A stretch of 64,000 nt of DNA from Parenemella sanctibonifatiensis. Lineage in GTDB: Bacteria > Actinomycetota > Actinomycetes > Propionibacteriales > Propionibacteriaceae. Below are positions 7,827 to 16,759 of the stretch, one piece after another. A model generated the notes under the pieces. It searched no databases and was not told the origin of the DNA. It saw only the letters and a list, made by a program, of their open reading frames with translations. The DNA lies in NCBI RefSeq assembly GCF_002250565.1, contig NZ_NMVJ01000001.1:620001-684000 (forward strand), given 5' to 3'. Every line of letters begins with the position of its first letter. Within the stretch, counting starts at the first letter, position 1. The position numbers and the translations under genes are program-made.

Positions 7827-9887
7827 GTGCCCGAATCCCCCACCACCGATGCCCTCGCCGCCGAACGCGACCACCTGCGTACCGCCCGGGAAGCCCTGGT
7901 CTCGATGTTGGACCGCGCCGTCGACTGGGAGACCGCAGTTGCCGCCGACCACGTGTCCACCCAGCACCTGCGTCAGACCCTCTATCGGCGGATGCAGTCG
8001 CTGCAGGCCGACCCCGAGGTGCCGCCCTTCTTCGGACGGATCGACTACGACACCAGCGCCGGCGCCGCCACTGACGAGGTCTGCCACATCGGCCGCCGCC
8101 ACGTCTCCAGCGACGCCGGCGGCGAACCCCTGGTGGTCGACTGGCGCGCGCCGCTGTCGCGGCCCTTCTATCAGGCCAAGGCCGACGACCCGATGGGCGT
8201 GGCGCTCCGGCGACGCTTCGGTTTCCGCGACGGCGAGCTGACCGCGTACGAGGACGAGCGCCTCACCGAGGCCGACAGTGATGCCAGTTCGGCGCTGTTG
8301 GCCGAGGAGATCGAGAAGCCGCGTACCGGCCCGATGCGCGACATCGTCGCCACCATCCAGCCCGACCAGGACATTCTGGTGCGAGCCGACCTGGCCTCCT
8401 CACTGTGCATCCAAGGGGCGCCCGGCACCGGCAAGACCGCGGTCGGCCTGCACCGCACCGCCTGGCTGCTGTACGCCTTCCGCGATCGATTGGCGCGCAC
8501 CGGTGCGATGGTGGTCGGGCCGAGCGCTGCCTTCCTCTCCTACATCGGCGACGTGCTCCCGACCCTGGGCGAGATCGACGTCAGCCAGCACACCATCGAC
8601 TCCCTCGTCAGCACCGACCTCGGGCTGACCGCCAGCCAGTCCGACCCGGCCGAGCTGGCCGTCCTCAAGGGCGACGCCCGGATCGCTGAACTGGTACGCC
8701 GCGCGGTCTGGGCACAGCTGCCCGCCGAGGAACCGCGCGAATCGTTGGTGGTGCCGCGCGGGTCGCGGCAGTGGCGGGTGCCGGGCTACCTGGCCGCCGA
8801 GGCCGTCGCCGGGCTGCGGGAGCGCGGCGTACGTTTCGAGTCAGGACGGCAGTTGTTGCCGCAGCGGCTCGCCCACCAGGTGCTGGTGCGCATGGAGGCT
8901 GCCGGCGAAGCCCCCGACGACCGAGTCCAGAACGCGGTCGCACGCAGCCGACCGGTCAAGGCGTACGCCGCGCAGATGTGGCCCAAGGTCGATGCGGAGA
9001 AGCTGTGGTTGGCGCTGCTCACTGATCCCGAGCTACTTGGCGAGCATGCTGAGGGCCTCCTGGACGACGAGGAACAGCGGCTGTTGCAGTCCCGTCGGCC
9101 TGGCCGATCCAAGGCGCAGCGTTGGTCGGCGGCTGACCTGGTCGTCATCGACGAGATCACCGACCAACTGCAGCGGACGCCGAGTCTGGGGCACATCGTC
9201 ATCGACGAGGCGCAGGACCTGTCGGCGATGCAGCTGCGGGCGCTGGGGCGCCGCAGTAGCACCGGATCGGTGACCCTGCTGGGTGACCTGGCCCAGGCCA
9301 CCACGCCGTGGGCCAGTGAGTCTTGGGACGAGGCGCTGCACCATCTGGGCAAGCCCGACACCCGCGTCAGCGAACTGGTCGCCGGCTTCCGGGTGCCGGC
9401 CGCTGTCATCGACTACGCGGCCCGGCTGCTGCCCCACATCGCCACCGGATTGGACACGCCGCACTCGATCCGGCCCGGCTCCGGCGAATTGGTCATCACC
9501 GCCAGCGAGGACCCGCTCCGGAACGTGATCGCCGTCGCCACCGAGTTGGGCAGCCGGCCGGGCACCCTGGGCGTGATCGTCCCCGACGCGGCAGTCACCA
9601 CGGTGTCGGCCGCGCTCCCGATCAGCCATGCGGTGCTCGGCGAGTCGCAAGGGGCGGATGGCGCCGAGGCCCCGTCGGTCGATGTGGTGCCCGCCAGCTT
9701 GGCCAAGGGCTTGGAGTTCGACCACGTCATCGTCATGGAACCAGCCGCAATCGTGGCGGCTGAACCGACCCGGCGCACCGGATTGCGCCGGCTCTACGTC
9801 TGCCTGACCCGCGCCGTCACCACCTTGCACGTCAGCCACGGCCAACCGCTGCCGGCGGAGCTGGACCTGACACCGAGCGGGACCTGA
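7827..9887 (+). CDS. helR: RNA polymerase recycling motor HelR (HelD-like UvrD-family ATPase)
   Basis: HelD/HelR proteins are superfamily 1 ATPases that pull RNA polymerase off DNA; HelR also gives rifampicin tolerance in Streptomyces and mycobacteria. The 686-residue product shows the N-terminal family region (ERDHLRTAREAL; VSTQHLRQTLYRRM), Walker A GAPGTGKT (near residue 200), VIDEAQDLS (motif II), GDLAQAT (motif III) and a C-terminal LTRAVTTLHV motif VI region. The GTG at 7827 follows a GGAG Shine-Dalgarno and fits the family N-terminus; the open frame runs further upstream but that part has no family likeness. The upstream region has an inverted pair of GCAAGG half-sites. Confidence 0.85.
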   Translation: MPESPTTDALAAERDHLRTAREALVSMLDRAVDWETAVAADHVSTQHLRQTLYRRMQSLQADPEVPPFFGRIDYDTSAGAATDEVCHIGRRHVSSDAGGEPLVVDWRAPLSRPFYQAKADDPMGVALRRRFGFRDGELTAYEDERLTEADSDASSALLAEEIEKPRTGPMRDIVATIQPDQDILVRADLASSLCIQGAPGTGKTAVGLHRTAWLLYAFRDRLARTGAMVVGPSAAFLSYIGDVLPTLGEIDVSQHTIDSLVSTDLGLTASQSDPAELAVLKGDARIAELVRRAVWAQLPAEEPRESLVVPRGSRQWRVPGYLAAEAVAGLRERGVRFESGRQLLPQRLAHQVLVRMEAAGEAPDDRVQNAVARSRPVKAYAAQMWPKVDAEKLWLALLTDPELLGEHAEGLLDDEEQRLLQSRRPGRSKAQRWSAADLVVIDEITDQLQRTPSLGHIVIDEAQDLSAMQLRALGRRSSTGSVTLLGDLAQATTPWASESWDEALHHLGKPDTRVSELVAGFRVPAAVIDYAARLLPHIATGLDTPHSIRPGSGELVITASEDPLRNVIAVATELGSRPGTLGVIVPDAAVTTVSAALPISHAVLGESQGADGAEAPSVDVVPASLAKGLEFDHVIVMEPAAIVAAEPTRRTGLRRLYVCLTRAVTTLHVSHGQPLPAELDLTPSGT

Positions 9888-9920
9888 CACACTGACACCG
9901 ACGCCGACCGGAGGACCACC

Positions 9921-10568
9921 ATGACCGAGCTGAGGACGCTGGACCACACCGTGGCCGGGCATTCGATCCGCGCCAGCATCGCACCGGCGTACGCCGCGCA
10001 ACTCACCGACCTGCTGGCCAACCTGGCCGAGCAGCCCCAACTCGTCTTCGAGGGCGCCACCGTACAGTTCGGCTGGGGTCCGATCTTCTTGGAGTCGCTG
10101 GAGGAGGGCAGCGACGCCCTGATGATGCGGATCCCCGACTACGCCGGCGAGGCGACCCACGAACGTACCGATGACCTGACCGCCGCCTTCGCCACCGAGG
10201 TCGCGCAACGCGACGCGGCCGACCTGGGCGGATTGCGGCTGCAGGAGGTGCTGTTCTGGCAGGACATTCTGCTGGTACGCGGCTGGCAGGACTTTTCCGG
10301 CCACCGATTGCGCCGAATGATCTCCGACGTCGACCGCTGGTCCGGCTGGCTGGTCACCTCCGCCGACCACGACTACGACCTGCACTTCGAGGAGTCCGAG
10401 ATCGAGCACGAGGCGGCGTGGCGGGTCGCCCAGCTGCGCCCCGAACTCGCGCAGGTGTGGCAGTTCCCCGCCGGCGTCGGCGTCGAGATCCGAGACGGTC
10501 AGATCGACCACATCCTGGATCTCGACGACGACGAGCGGGAAGTCTTCTACAACCGCGGCGACAGCTGA
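9921..10568 (+). CDS. hypothetical protein
   Basis: Not confidently recognised. The 215-residue soluble protein is acidic, has no signal peptide or membrane segment, and ends in a DLDDDEREVFYNRG motif. A GGAGG Shine-Dalgarno precedes ATG 9921 by 6 nt. It follows helR by 33 bp and could share its transcript. It is convergent with the regulator gene ending at 10582, only 13 bp away. Confidence 0.7.
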   Translation: MTELRTLDHTVAGHSIRASIAPAYAAQLTDLLANLAEQPQLVFEGATVQFGWGPIFLESLEEGSDALMMRIPDYAGEATHERTDDLTAAFATEVAQRDAADLGGLRLQEVLFWQDILLVRGWQDFSGHRLRRMISDVDRWSGWLVTSADHDYDLHFEESEIEHEAAWRVAQLRPELAQVWQFPAGVGVEIRDGQIDHILDLDDDEREVFYNRGDS

Positions 10569-10581
10569 TTCAGGGGCCGGT

Positions 10582-11145
10582 TCAATCGGTCGGCTCGGGG
10601 AGTTGGGGGTAGTCCGGGATCGGATAGATGCCCAGCGCAAAGCCGTGTACGACATCGCCCTCGCGCTCGATACTGTCGAACTCGTCGACCAGGGCCGTCA
10701 TCTTCTGCCAGAACTCGCGCCTCTGCGCGGCGCTGATTCGTGCCCTGCGCACGAACCCCCACAGTTGACCCTCGGCGTACGCGGGTGCGGACTCGCGCGC
10801 CGCCACCTCGAAGTCGTTGAAGTCTTGCGGGTGGTCCTCGCCGCCGTCCTCGAGCTGCACGTAGAACAACCGCGCGGTGCGACCGTAGAACGACTCCTCG
10901 ACCGCGCGCACGCGGCGCGTCCGCACCACGTGAACCAGCCCAGCCTCGGCCAGCACCTTGACGTGGTGGGCGACCGTGCTCTTGGGGCGGGCGACCGCCG
11001 TACTGAGTTCGGTGACACTCGCGGCGCGCTCGTGCAGGAGTCCCAGGATCGTCGTGCGCAACGGGTTGCCGAGTGCGCGGACCTGCTCCGGCTGCGTCAG
11101 CGCGAGCCGGTCCGGAAGGTCGTAGTCGAGGGTCTTGACACTCAT
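10582..11145 (-). CDS. winged-helix (ArsR-like) transcriptional regulator
   Basis: The 187-residue product carries an N-terminal winged helix-turn-helix (about residues 15-85): RALGNPLRTTILGLL, then SVTELSTAVARPKSTVAHHVKVLAEAGLV, then a wing with VVRTRRVRAVEES. This is the HTH_20 / ArsR pattern, without the usual metal-binding cysteines. The C-terminal half may sense a ligand. ATG 11145 is preferred because TAGTAT lies 9 nt upstream; an in-frame GTG at 11154 would add three residues. It is divergent from the hydrolase gene at 11221, with an operator-like palindrome between them, so it probably controls that gene and itself. Confidence 0.8.
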   Translation of the reverse strand: MSVKTLDYDLPDRLALTQPEQVRALGNPLRTTILGLLHERAASVTELSTAVARPKSTVAHHVKVLAEAGLVHVVRTRRVRAVEESFYGRTARLFYVQLEDGGEDHPQDFNDFEVAARESAPAYAEGQLWGFVRRARISAAQRREFWQKMTALVDEFDSIEREGDVVHGFALGIYPIPDYPQLPEPTD

Positions 11146-11154
11146 GGGAAGCAC

Positions 11155-11160
11155 ATACTA
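11155..11160 (-). promoter_or_regulatory. -10 element of the winged-helix regulator
   Basis: TAGTAT lies 9 nt before ATG 11145. Confidence 0.5.
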
Positions 11161-11162
11161 CC

Positions 11163-11181
11163 GTTCCAGAACGTTCCACAA
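11163..11181. promoter_or_regulatory. operator-like palindrome between divergent genes
   Basis: The intergenic space holds GTTCCAGAACGTTCC, with the self-complementary core GAACGTTC and repeated GTTCC half-sites, directly upstream of the regulator's -10. It is a candidate binding site for the regulator at 10582. Confidence 0.4.
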
Positions 11182-11220
11182 AATTGGTCCGATTCTGCAA
11201 GCCAACCCAAGGGAGTGACC

Positions 11221-11790
11221 ATGGCCGAGATCGTCCTGTTTCATCACGCACAGGGACTGACCGACGGGATGAACGCCTTCGCCGACGAACTGCGATCTGC
11301 CGGGCACACCGTCCACCTACCCGACTTGTTCGAGTCACAGACCTTCGAGGACGTCGAGTCGGGCGTGGCGTACGCGCAGCAGATCGGGTTTGACACCGTC
11401 CTGCAACGAGGAGTCGATGCCGTTGCCTCCCTGCCGGATGACCTGGTCTATGCCGGTTTCTCCCTGGGCGTCATGCCGGCACAGAAACTCGCCCAGACCC
11501 GCGCTGGCGCGCGCGGCGCACTGCTGATCGATGCCTGCTTCCCGTCCGACGAGTTCGGGTCATGGCCCGCTGGGCTGCCCGCACAGATCCACGGCGGCAC
11601 CGATGACGACTGGTTCGCCGAGGACATCGACGCCGCGCGGCAGTTGGCCGAGGCGCAGCCGTCGGTCAACCTGTTCTGCTATGCCGGCACCGCGCATCTG
11701 TTCGCCGATTCCTCGCTCCCGACCTACGACGCCGCCTCCGCCGCCCAGTTGCGCGAGCGGGTCGCGGACTTCCTGACCCGACTCGCCTGA
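11221..11790 (+). CDS. dienelactone hydrolase family protein
   Basis: An alpha/beta hydrolase of 189 residues. It shows the nucleophile elbow GFSLG (Ser in place of the Cys of classical dienelactone hydrolase), an acid region GGTDDDWF and the histidine region AGTAHLFAD, in the order expected for the catalytic triad. ATG 11221 has the Shine-Dalgarno AAGGGAG. A longer open frame upstream overlaps the regulator gene and is not coding. Probably controlled by the divergent winged-helix regulator. The substrate is unknown. Confidence 0.85.
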   Translation: MAEIVLFHHAQGLTDGMNAFADELRSAGHTVHLPDLFESQTFEDVESGVAYAQQIGFDTVLQRGVDAVASLPDDLVYAGFSLGVMPAQKLAQTRAGARGALLIDACFPSDEFGSWPAGLPAQIHGGTDDDWFAEDIDAARQLAEAQPSVNLFCYAGTAHLFADSSLPTYDAASAAQLRERVADFLTRLA

Positions 11791-11854
11791 TCGACCACGA
11801 CGTCGGCGCACCGGCGGGCGCCGACATCTGGGGCAGCTGGGTCGGGGCGCCGGC

Positions 11855-13018
11855 TCAGGGCAGCTTCCCGAAGCCCGCCGACTCCTGGCAGATCCGCGGG
11901 ATGTCGATCATGCCGGGCTCCCCGCCCTCCCCGCCGCGCCACATGAAGCCGATCGCCCCCTGCGTCATCGGGGCCGTCGCATCGAGCTGCTGCCGGATTC
12001 GCTCCAGGGTGGAGACGCCGCGGCTGGTGGTGGTGCCGCCGCCGGGCGTCATGCACTCCACCGTCACCCAGATCCGATCCGGGTCGACCTCGGCGAAGGC
12101 GGCGAAGAACTCCTCAGTGGTGTGGTGGTGCTCGGACAGATCGTCGACGGCCAGTGCTGTGGTGTCCGTGCCGAGGCCGTCCTGCGGGGCGATGATCAGG
12201 TTGGTGCCGTTGGCAGTCTCCAGCAGCTTGGCGTAGCCGAGCGCCGCATCTTCGGGCCCGAAGGCCGACGCCTTGGCGATCCGGTCCTCCAGGTAGGGCG
12301 CGATGATGGTGAGGACACCGGGCCGCAGCTCGTTGGCGAACTGGTTCTGCCGGGCGTACAGGTCACGCACGTCATGCCAGGCGTCGACGTGGCGCATCGG
12401 CATTTCGACGTGGTGGTAGTAGCCGTCGGTGTCGGGGTAAGCCTTCAGGAAACGCTTCGAGAAGGCGTCCAGTTCAGGCAGATAGCTGCGGTCCGGCAGC
12501 CACGCCGGGTCCTTCCCCATGATCGGCGCCGGCATCCCGAGCACCACCTGGGCGCCGATGCTGCGGGCGGCCTCGATCAGCATCCGGTTGCGGTCGCTGC
12601 CCGGGTCGGCCGGCGCCACGACCGCGGCATCATCGGTGATGCTGAGCACCACGAAGCGACCGCTGGCGCTGTCGACGAAGACATCGTCGGCCTGGCGACC
12701 CTGCGCGAGCTCGAGGCCGCCGCTGTACCGGAAGGCGCGGCGGCTGCCGACCACGGCCTGGACTTCGGCGGCCAGCGAGTCGGTGGCGACCGGGGTGAGC
12801 CGGTAGCCGAACGTGATCGGCGCGGCGTTCATCCGGCGGATCATCCGCCGGTTGTCGGACACAGTCCCCGCCGCGAAGACGAAGTTGGCGGCAAACTGGC
12901 CCGGCGATCCGGCGGTCGCGCTCGGAGCGGCGACGGCGATGCGCGGGCCGACCACGGCGGCGCCGGCCAGCGCGGCGGCAGCTCCGATCAGGGTCCGGCG
13001 GGACATTTCATGTGACAT
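11855..13018 (-). CDS. Tat-exported protein, DUF4434-like (glycoside hydrolase-related)
   Basis: The 387-residue product starts with a twin-arginine signal (MSRRTLIGAAAALAGAAVVG), so it is probably exported folded. The mature part has features of a TIM-barrel such as DUF4434: GAQVVLGMPAP, GYYHHVEMP, LTIIAPYL, LIIAPQDGLG and IWVTVECMTPGG, with an aromatic/acidic pattern suited to sugar binding. ATG 13018 is preceded by AGAGG at good spacing; the open frame continues upstream but without a signal peptide pattern. The DUF4434 call is from memory of the fold pattern and needs a profile search. Confidence 0.65.
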   Translation of the reverse strand: MSHEMSRRTLIGAAAALAGAAVVGPRIAVAAPSATAGSPGQFAANFVFAAGTVSDNRRMIRRMNAAPITFGYRLTPVATDSLAAEVQAVVGSRRAFRYSGGLELAQGRQADDVFVDSASGRFVVLSITDDAAVVAPADPGSDRNRMLIEAARSIGAQVVLGMPAPIMGKDPAWLPDRSYLPELDAFSKRFLKAYPDTDGYYHHVEMPMRHVDAWHDVRDLYARQNQFANELRPGVLTIIAPYLEDRIAKASAFGPEDAALGYAKLLETANGTNLIIAPQDGLGTDTTALAVDDLSEHHHTTEEFFAAFAEVDPDRIWVTVECMTPGGGTTTSRGVSTLERIRQQLDATAPMTQGAIGFMWRGGEGGEPGMIDIPRICQESAGFGKLP

Positions 13019-13083
13019 GGCAAACCTCTTCTGTGGGGTATCCGCCCATCCTGCCCGAGCCACGCTGTGGGACTCAGCGGGGG

Positions 13084-13791
13084 TCACTTCCGCGGCAACG
13101 GGTGCCGGCGCGCCAAGTCGTCGATGAGCCTGCGCCAGGATCCGACCAGCTCCGGATCGACGGGGCCGTCCCAGGTGCCGCCCCGGGCGGGCCGGCCGAT
13201 GTGGAAACGGCGAATCCCGACCCGCATCAACCACGGCAGGTGTTCGGCGGTCAGGCCGCCACCGGCCATGATCAGTTTGGCCTGCTCGGGGTGAGTCCGG
13301 GCCCGGTCCAGTAGCGTGTCCAGGCCGTGCTCGACGCCGCGGGCGGAACCTGCCGTCAACACCGATTCGAGCCTGGGCATGTGGGTGACGGTACGCCAAG
13401 CCTGCCCACTGTCGAAGGCTTGGTCGATCGCGCGATGCATGGTCCATGGCCATTCGGTCTCCCGCAACAGCTCGATCATCACCTCGGTGTCGACCTCGCT
13501 GTGGCCGTTGAGGAAGCCCATCACGATGCCCTCGGCACCGGCATCCAGATAGGCCTGCGCCAGACCGCGCAGGCGTACGAACTCACCGCCGTCGGTGCCG
13601 AATCCGGGCCGCAGTCGCAACATCACCCGCACCGGAAGGGTGGTCGCCGCGGTCACCTCGCGGGCCACGTCGACCGCCGGGGACATGCCCCCGTCCTCGA
13701 GGCTGCCGAGCAATTCGATGCGGTCAGCGCCGCCCGCTTCGGCGCGACGCGCGTCCTCGGCATCCAGGCAGATGACCTCCAACATGGCCAT
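13084..13791 (-). CDS. cutC: copper homeostasis protein CutC family
   Basis: CutC is a TIM-barrel protein linked to copper handling, although its activity is uncertain. The 235-residue product begins LEVICLDAEDARRAEAGGADRIELLGSL, the family N-terminal signature, and has the conserved GFLNGHSEVD and AGGGLTAEHLPWL regions. Start ATG 13791 or 13785 (six bases apart); a GGAG lies closer to ideal spacing for 13785. It lies 66 bp upstream of the DUF4434-like gene on the same strand and could share its transcript. Confidence 0.85.
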   Translation of the reverse strand: MAMLEVICLDAEDARRAEAGGADRIELLGSLEDGGMSPAVDVAREVTAATTLPVRVMLRLRPGFGTDGGEFVRLRGLAQAYLDAGAEGIVMGFLNGHSEVDTEVMIELLRETEWPWTMHRAIDQAFDSGQAWRTVTHMPRLESVLTAGSARGVEHGLDTLLDRARTHPEQAKLIMAGGGLTAEHLPWLMRVGIRRFHIGRPARGGTWDGPVDPELVGSWRRLIDDLARRHPLPRK

Positions 13792-13947
13792 GGCTCCAGT
13801 GTGACCTGCGGACGCGCTTCGGTGGCGGACCCACGCGCAAGTCGCGCGCACTGGGCGCAGTCGATTCACGGGACAGCCCACATCGGGGCTCTGGACGATT
13901 CGACTGCGCGTCGTGCGCGCGAATGTCGCTCTCAGCCGATGGCCGAC

Positions 13948-14703
13948 TCAGAAATAGACGGCGAGCCGACCCTTGGGGCCGTCGATGATCTCCACCGGCG
14001 TCTCGAACAGCCCGGTCAGCACCTCCGAATCGAGCACCTCCTCGGGTGAGCCCACGGCGTACACCTTGCCGTCCTTCATCGCGCAGATGTGGTCGGCGTA
14101 GGTCGCGGCGAAGTTGATGTCGTGCAGCACGATGACGATGGTGCGATCCAATTCGCGGGCGGCCCGCCGGAGGTGCTTCATCATCTGCACCGAGTGCCGC
14201 ATGTCGAGGTTGTTCAGCGGCTCGTCCAGCAGGATGTATTCGGTGTCCTGGGTCAGCACCATCGCGACGTACGCCCGCTGCCGCTGGCCACCCGACAGCT
14301 CATCCAGGAACCGGTCCTCCATCTCGGTGAGCCCCAGGAAGTCGATCGCCTCGCTGATGATCACCTCGTCCTGCTCGTTGATCCGGCCGCCGCTGTAGGG
14401 AAACCGGCCGAAGGCGACCAGCTGACGCACGGTCAGCCGGGTGATGAAGTGATTCTCCTGGCGCAGGATCGAGACCACCTTGGCCAAGGCCTTGGACTTG
14501 GTGGTGGTGACGTCGTGGCCACCGATCCTGATCACGCCGGTGTCGAGCCCGAGCAGTCGTCCCATCATGGTCAGCATGGTCGACTTGCCGGCACCGTTCG
14601 GGCCGACCAGCGCGGTGATGCCGCCGCGGGGCAGGTCGAGGTCGACCGGGCCGATGGTGACCTCGTCGCTGTAGACCTTGGAGACGTCCTTGAGCGAGAT
14701 CAC
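13948..14703 (-). CDS. siderophore ABC transporter ATPase (FecE/FepC type)
   Basis: The 251-residue ATPase powers ferric-siderophore uptake. Walker A GPNGAGKS, the Q-loop region, the signature LSGGQRQRAYVAMVL, Walker B YILLDEPLNNLD and the switch His in VLHDINFAATYADH are all present. It is last in the four-gene importer operon and its start overlaps the stop of the second permease by four bases. Confidence 0.92.
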   Translation of the reverse strand: MISLKDVSKVYSDEVTIGPVDLDLPRGGITALVGPNGAGKSTMLTMMGRLLGLDTGVIRIGGHDVTTTKSKALAKVVSILRQENHFITRLTVRQLVAFGRFPYSGGRINEQDEVIISEAIDFLGLTEMEDRFLDELSGGQRQRAYVAMVLTQDTEYILLDEPLNNLDMRHSVQMMKHLRRAARELDRTIVIVLHDINFAATYADHICAMKDGKVYAVGSPEEVLDSEVLTGLFETPVEIIDGPKGRLAVYF

Positions 14704-15755
14704 AGCCGCCCCTTCCTGAGGATGTAGACGAGGAACACCGTGCCGCCGACCAGCTCGATGATCACCGACACCGATCCGCCGGCGTAGAAGATGTTGCGCA
14801 GCACGAAGTACGCCCCGGCCAGCACCGCGAAACAGGTCAGCAGCGCCACCGGGAAGACCAAGCGGTGGTCGTAGGTGTCGGCGAACTGGTAGGCCAGCAT
14901 CGCCACCATGAAACCGAGGAACGTCATCGGCCCGACCAGTGCAGTGGAGGTCGCCATCAGCACCGAGACCAGGAAGAGCACCGTCATCACCTCACGGCGA
15001 TGGTTGATGCCCAAGTTGCCGGCGACGTCCTTGCCGAGCCCGACCACATTCAGCCTCCGGCTGCGCCACCACAACGCCCCGGCGGCCGCCAGGCACAGCG
15101 GGATCGCGATCGGCAGGTATTCGTCGCTGGCATTGGAGATGTTGCCGAACAGCCGCGCACTCAACACGTCGAACTCGCTCGGCGCCAGCATCCGCTGCAT
15201 GAAGGAGGACACCGAGCCCAGACCCCCGCCGATGATGATGCCGATCAGGAGCATCAGATGGAGGTTGCCGTAGCGCCCCGACAGCAGCCAGCCGTAGAGC
15301 ACCAGCGCAAAGCCCACCATCAGCGCCACCTGCAACAGGAACTGCGGTACGCCTTGGATTGCGGTCACCCCGGCCACCCCGAGGAAATAGACCGCAGCGG
15401 TCTGGATGGCGGTGTAGAGCGACTCGAAGCCCATGATTGAGGGCGTGATGATGCGGTTGTTGGTGACGGTCTGGAAGGCGACGGTGCCGGTGGCCTGACA
15501 CAGCGCCACCACGGCGATCACCAGCACGCTGTCGACGCGAGTCCCGGCGACCCGCCAGTAGCCATCGGTGCCGAAGGGCAGCGGGTTGTTCCAGACCAGG
15601 ATGCCGATGGCCGACACCAGTCCGATGAGGACCAGGACGGCGATGACGATGGCGTAGCGGCGGCGCTCGGCCGGCGTACGCAGGGCTTGGGCGCTGCGTT
15701 GCCCGGATCGGGTGAGTGCCGGCGTACGCCGGCTGGAGACCTGAGTGTCAGCCAC
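14700..15755 (-). CDS. siderophore ABC transporter permease (FecCD family)
   Basis: A 351-residue BtuC/FecCD-type permease with a cytoplasmic N-terminus of about 35 residues and 8-10 hydrophobic segments. Family marks include TVTNNRIITPSIMGFESLY near the first third and LVGPMTFLGFMVAML near the coupling-helix region. It overlaps the upstream permease by eight bases and the ATPase by four, so the genes are translationally coupled. It pairs with the other permease as a heterodimer. Confidence 0.9.
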   Translation of the reverse strand: MADTQVSSRRTPALTRSGQRSAQALRTPAERRRYAIVIAVLVLIGLVSAIGILVWNNPLPFGTDGYWRVAGTRVDSVLVIAVVALCQATGTVAFQTVTNNRIITPSIMGFESLYTAIQTAAVYFLGVAGVTAIQGVPQFLLQVALMVGFALVLYGWLLSGRYGNLHLMLLIGIIIGGGLGSVSSFMQRMLAPSEFDVLSARLFGNISNASDEYLPIAIPLCLAAAGALWWRSRRLNVVGLGKDVAGNLGINHRREVMTVLFLVSVLMATSTALVGPMTFLGFMVAMLAYQFADTYDHRLVFPVALLTCFAVLAGAYFVLRNIFYAGGSVSVIIELVGGTVFLVYILRKGRL

Positions 15756-16752
15756 GGCGACGCTGCCTCAGCAGGACCGCGATGAAGACCGCAGCGCCCA
15801 GGATGCCCAGCACCAGCGAGACCGGCACCTCGAAGGGCGCGATGATCGTCCGGCTGACCAGGTCGCAGACCGTGACGATGGCGATTCCGAGCAGACAGAC
15901 CCAGGGCAGGTTGCTGCGCAGGTCGTCACCGCGGAACATCGAGACGATGTTGGGCACGATCAGTCCCAGGAATGGCAGGTTGCCGACCACCACGGTCACC
16001 ACGCCGGCGGCGACGGCGATCAGGCCGGTGCCCAGCAGGACCACCCGGTTGTAGTTGAGGCCGACATTGGTGGCAACGTCCTCCCCCAGCCCGGCCACGG
16101 TGAACCGGTCGGCGACGAAGAAGACCAGCACCACAACGATCCCGGTGATGAGCAGCGGTTCCCACTGACCCTCCACCACCGAGGTGAAGCTGCCGGCAAA
16201 CCAGATGCCGAGGTTCTGCAGCGAATCGGTCTCCAACGCGATGAAGGTCGACACGGCGCTGACGACCGAGCCGAGCATGATGCCGACGATCGGCACGATC
16301 AGCGAGGAACGCAGCTGGACCCTGCGCAGGAAGGCGAAGAAGATCATGGTGCCGACGAAGGCGAACAGGATCGCGCCGATCATGCGCTGGCCGACGGTGG
16401 CAGTCGGGATGGCCAGGCTGACCAGCAGCAGGCCCAGACCCGCCCATTCGGTGGTGCCGGTCGTGGTGGGTTCGACGAACCGGTTCTGGGTGAGGAGTTG
16501 CATCACCAGTCCGGACATCGCCATCGCCGCGCCGGCGAGCACCAGCGCCGCGGTCCGCGGGATGCGGGTGATGGCGAACATGTCGGCGCCGAAGTCACCG
16601 GCGAAGATGTCGTACTGGCCGGTGAACAGCGACACCACCAGCAGCATCGCCACCACCACGATGCCGATGATCAGCTTGGGGTCGAACAGCCGCCCGGTGC
16701 TGCGCCGATCGCGCTTCACCGGGCGGGTCTGCTCAGTGTGGGTCTGACTCAT
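15748..16752 (-). CDS. siderophore ABC transporter permease (FecCD family)
   Basis: A 334-residue FecCD-type permease. Recognisable parts are FAITRIPRTAALVLAGAAMAMSG, the QLLTQNRFVEPTTTG segment, and GNLPFLGLIVPNIV. It begins 7 bp after the binding-protein stop, which makes it the second gene of the operon. The partner permease follows with an 8-bp overlap. Confidence 0.9.
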   Translation of the reverse strand: MSQTHTEQTRPVKRDRRSTGRLFDPKLIIGIVVVAMLLVVSLFTGQYDIFAGDFGADMFAITRIPRTAALVLAGAAMAMSGLVMQLLTQNRFVEPTTTGTTEWAGLGLLLVSLAIPTATVGQRMIGAILFAFVGTMIFFAFLRRVQLRSSLIVPIVGIMLGSVVSAVSTFIALETDSLQNLGIWFAGSFTSVVEGQWEPLLITGIVVVLVFFVADRFTVAGLGEDVATNVGLNYNRVVLLGTGLIAVAAGVVTVVVGNLPFLGLIVPNIVSMFRGDDLRSNLPWVCLLGIAIVTVCDLVSRTIIAPFEVPVSLVLGILGAAVFIAVLLRQRRRG

Positions 16753-16759
16753 CCGAGGG

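Noticed and set aside
10603-11220. Upstream extension of the dienelactone hydrolase frame
   Set aside because: It is antisense to the winged-helix regulator; ATG 11221 has a proper ribosome binding site.
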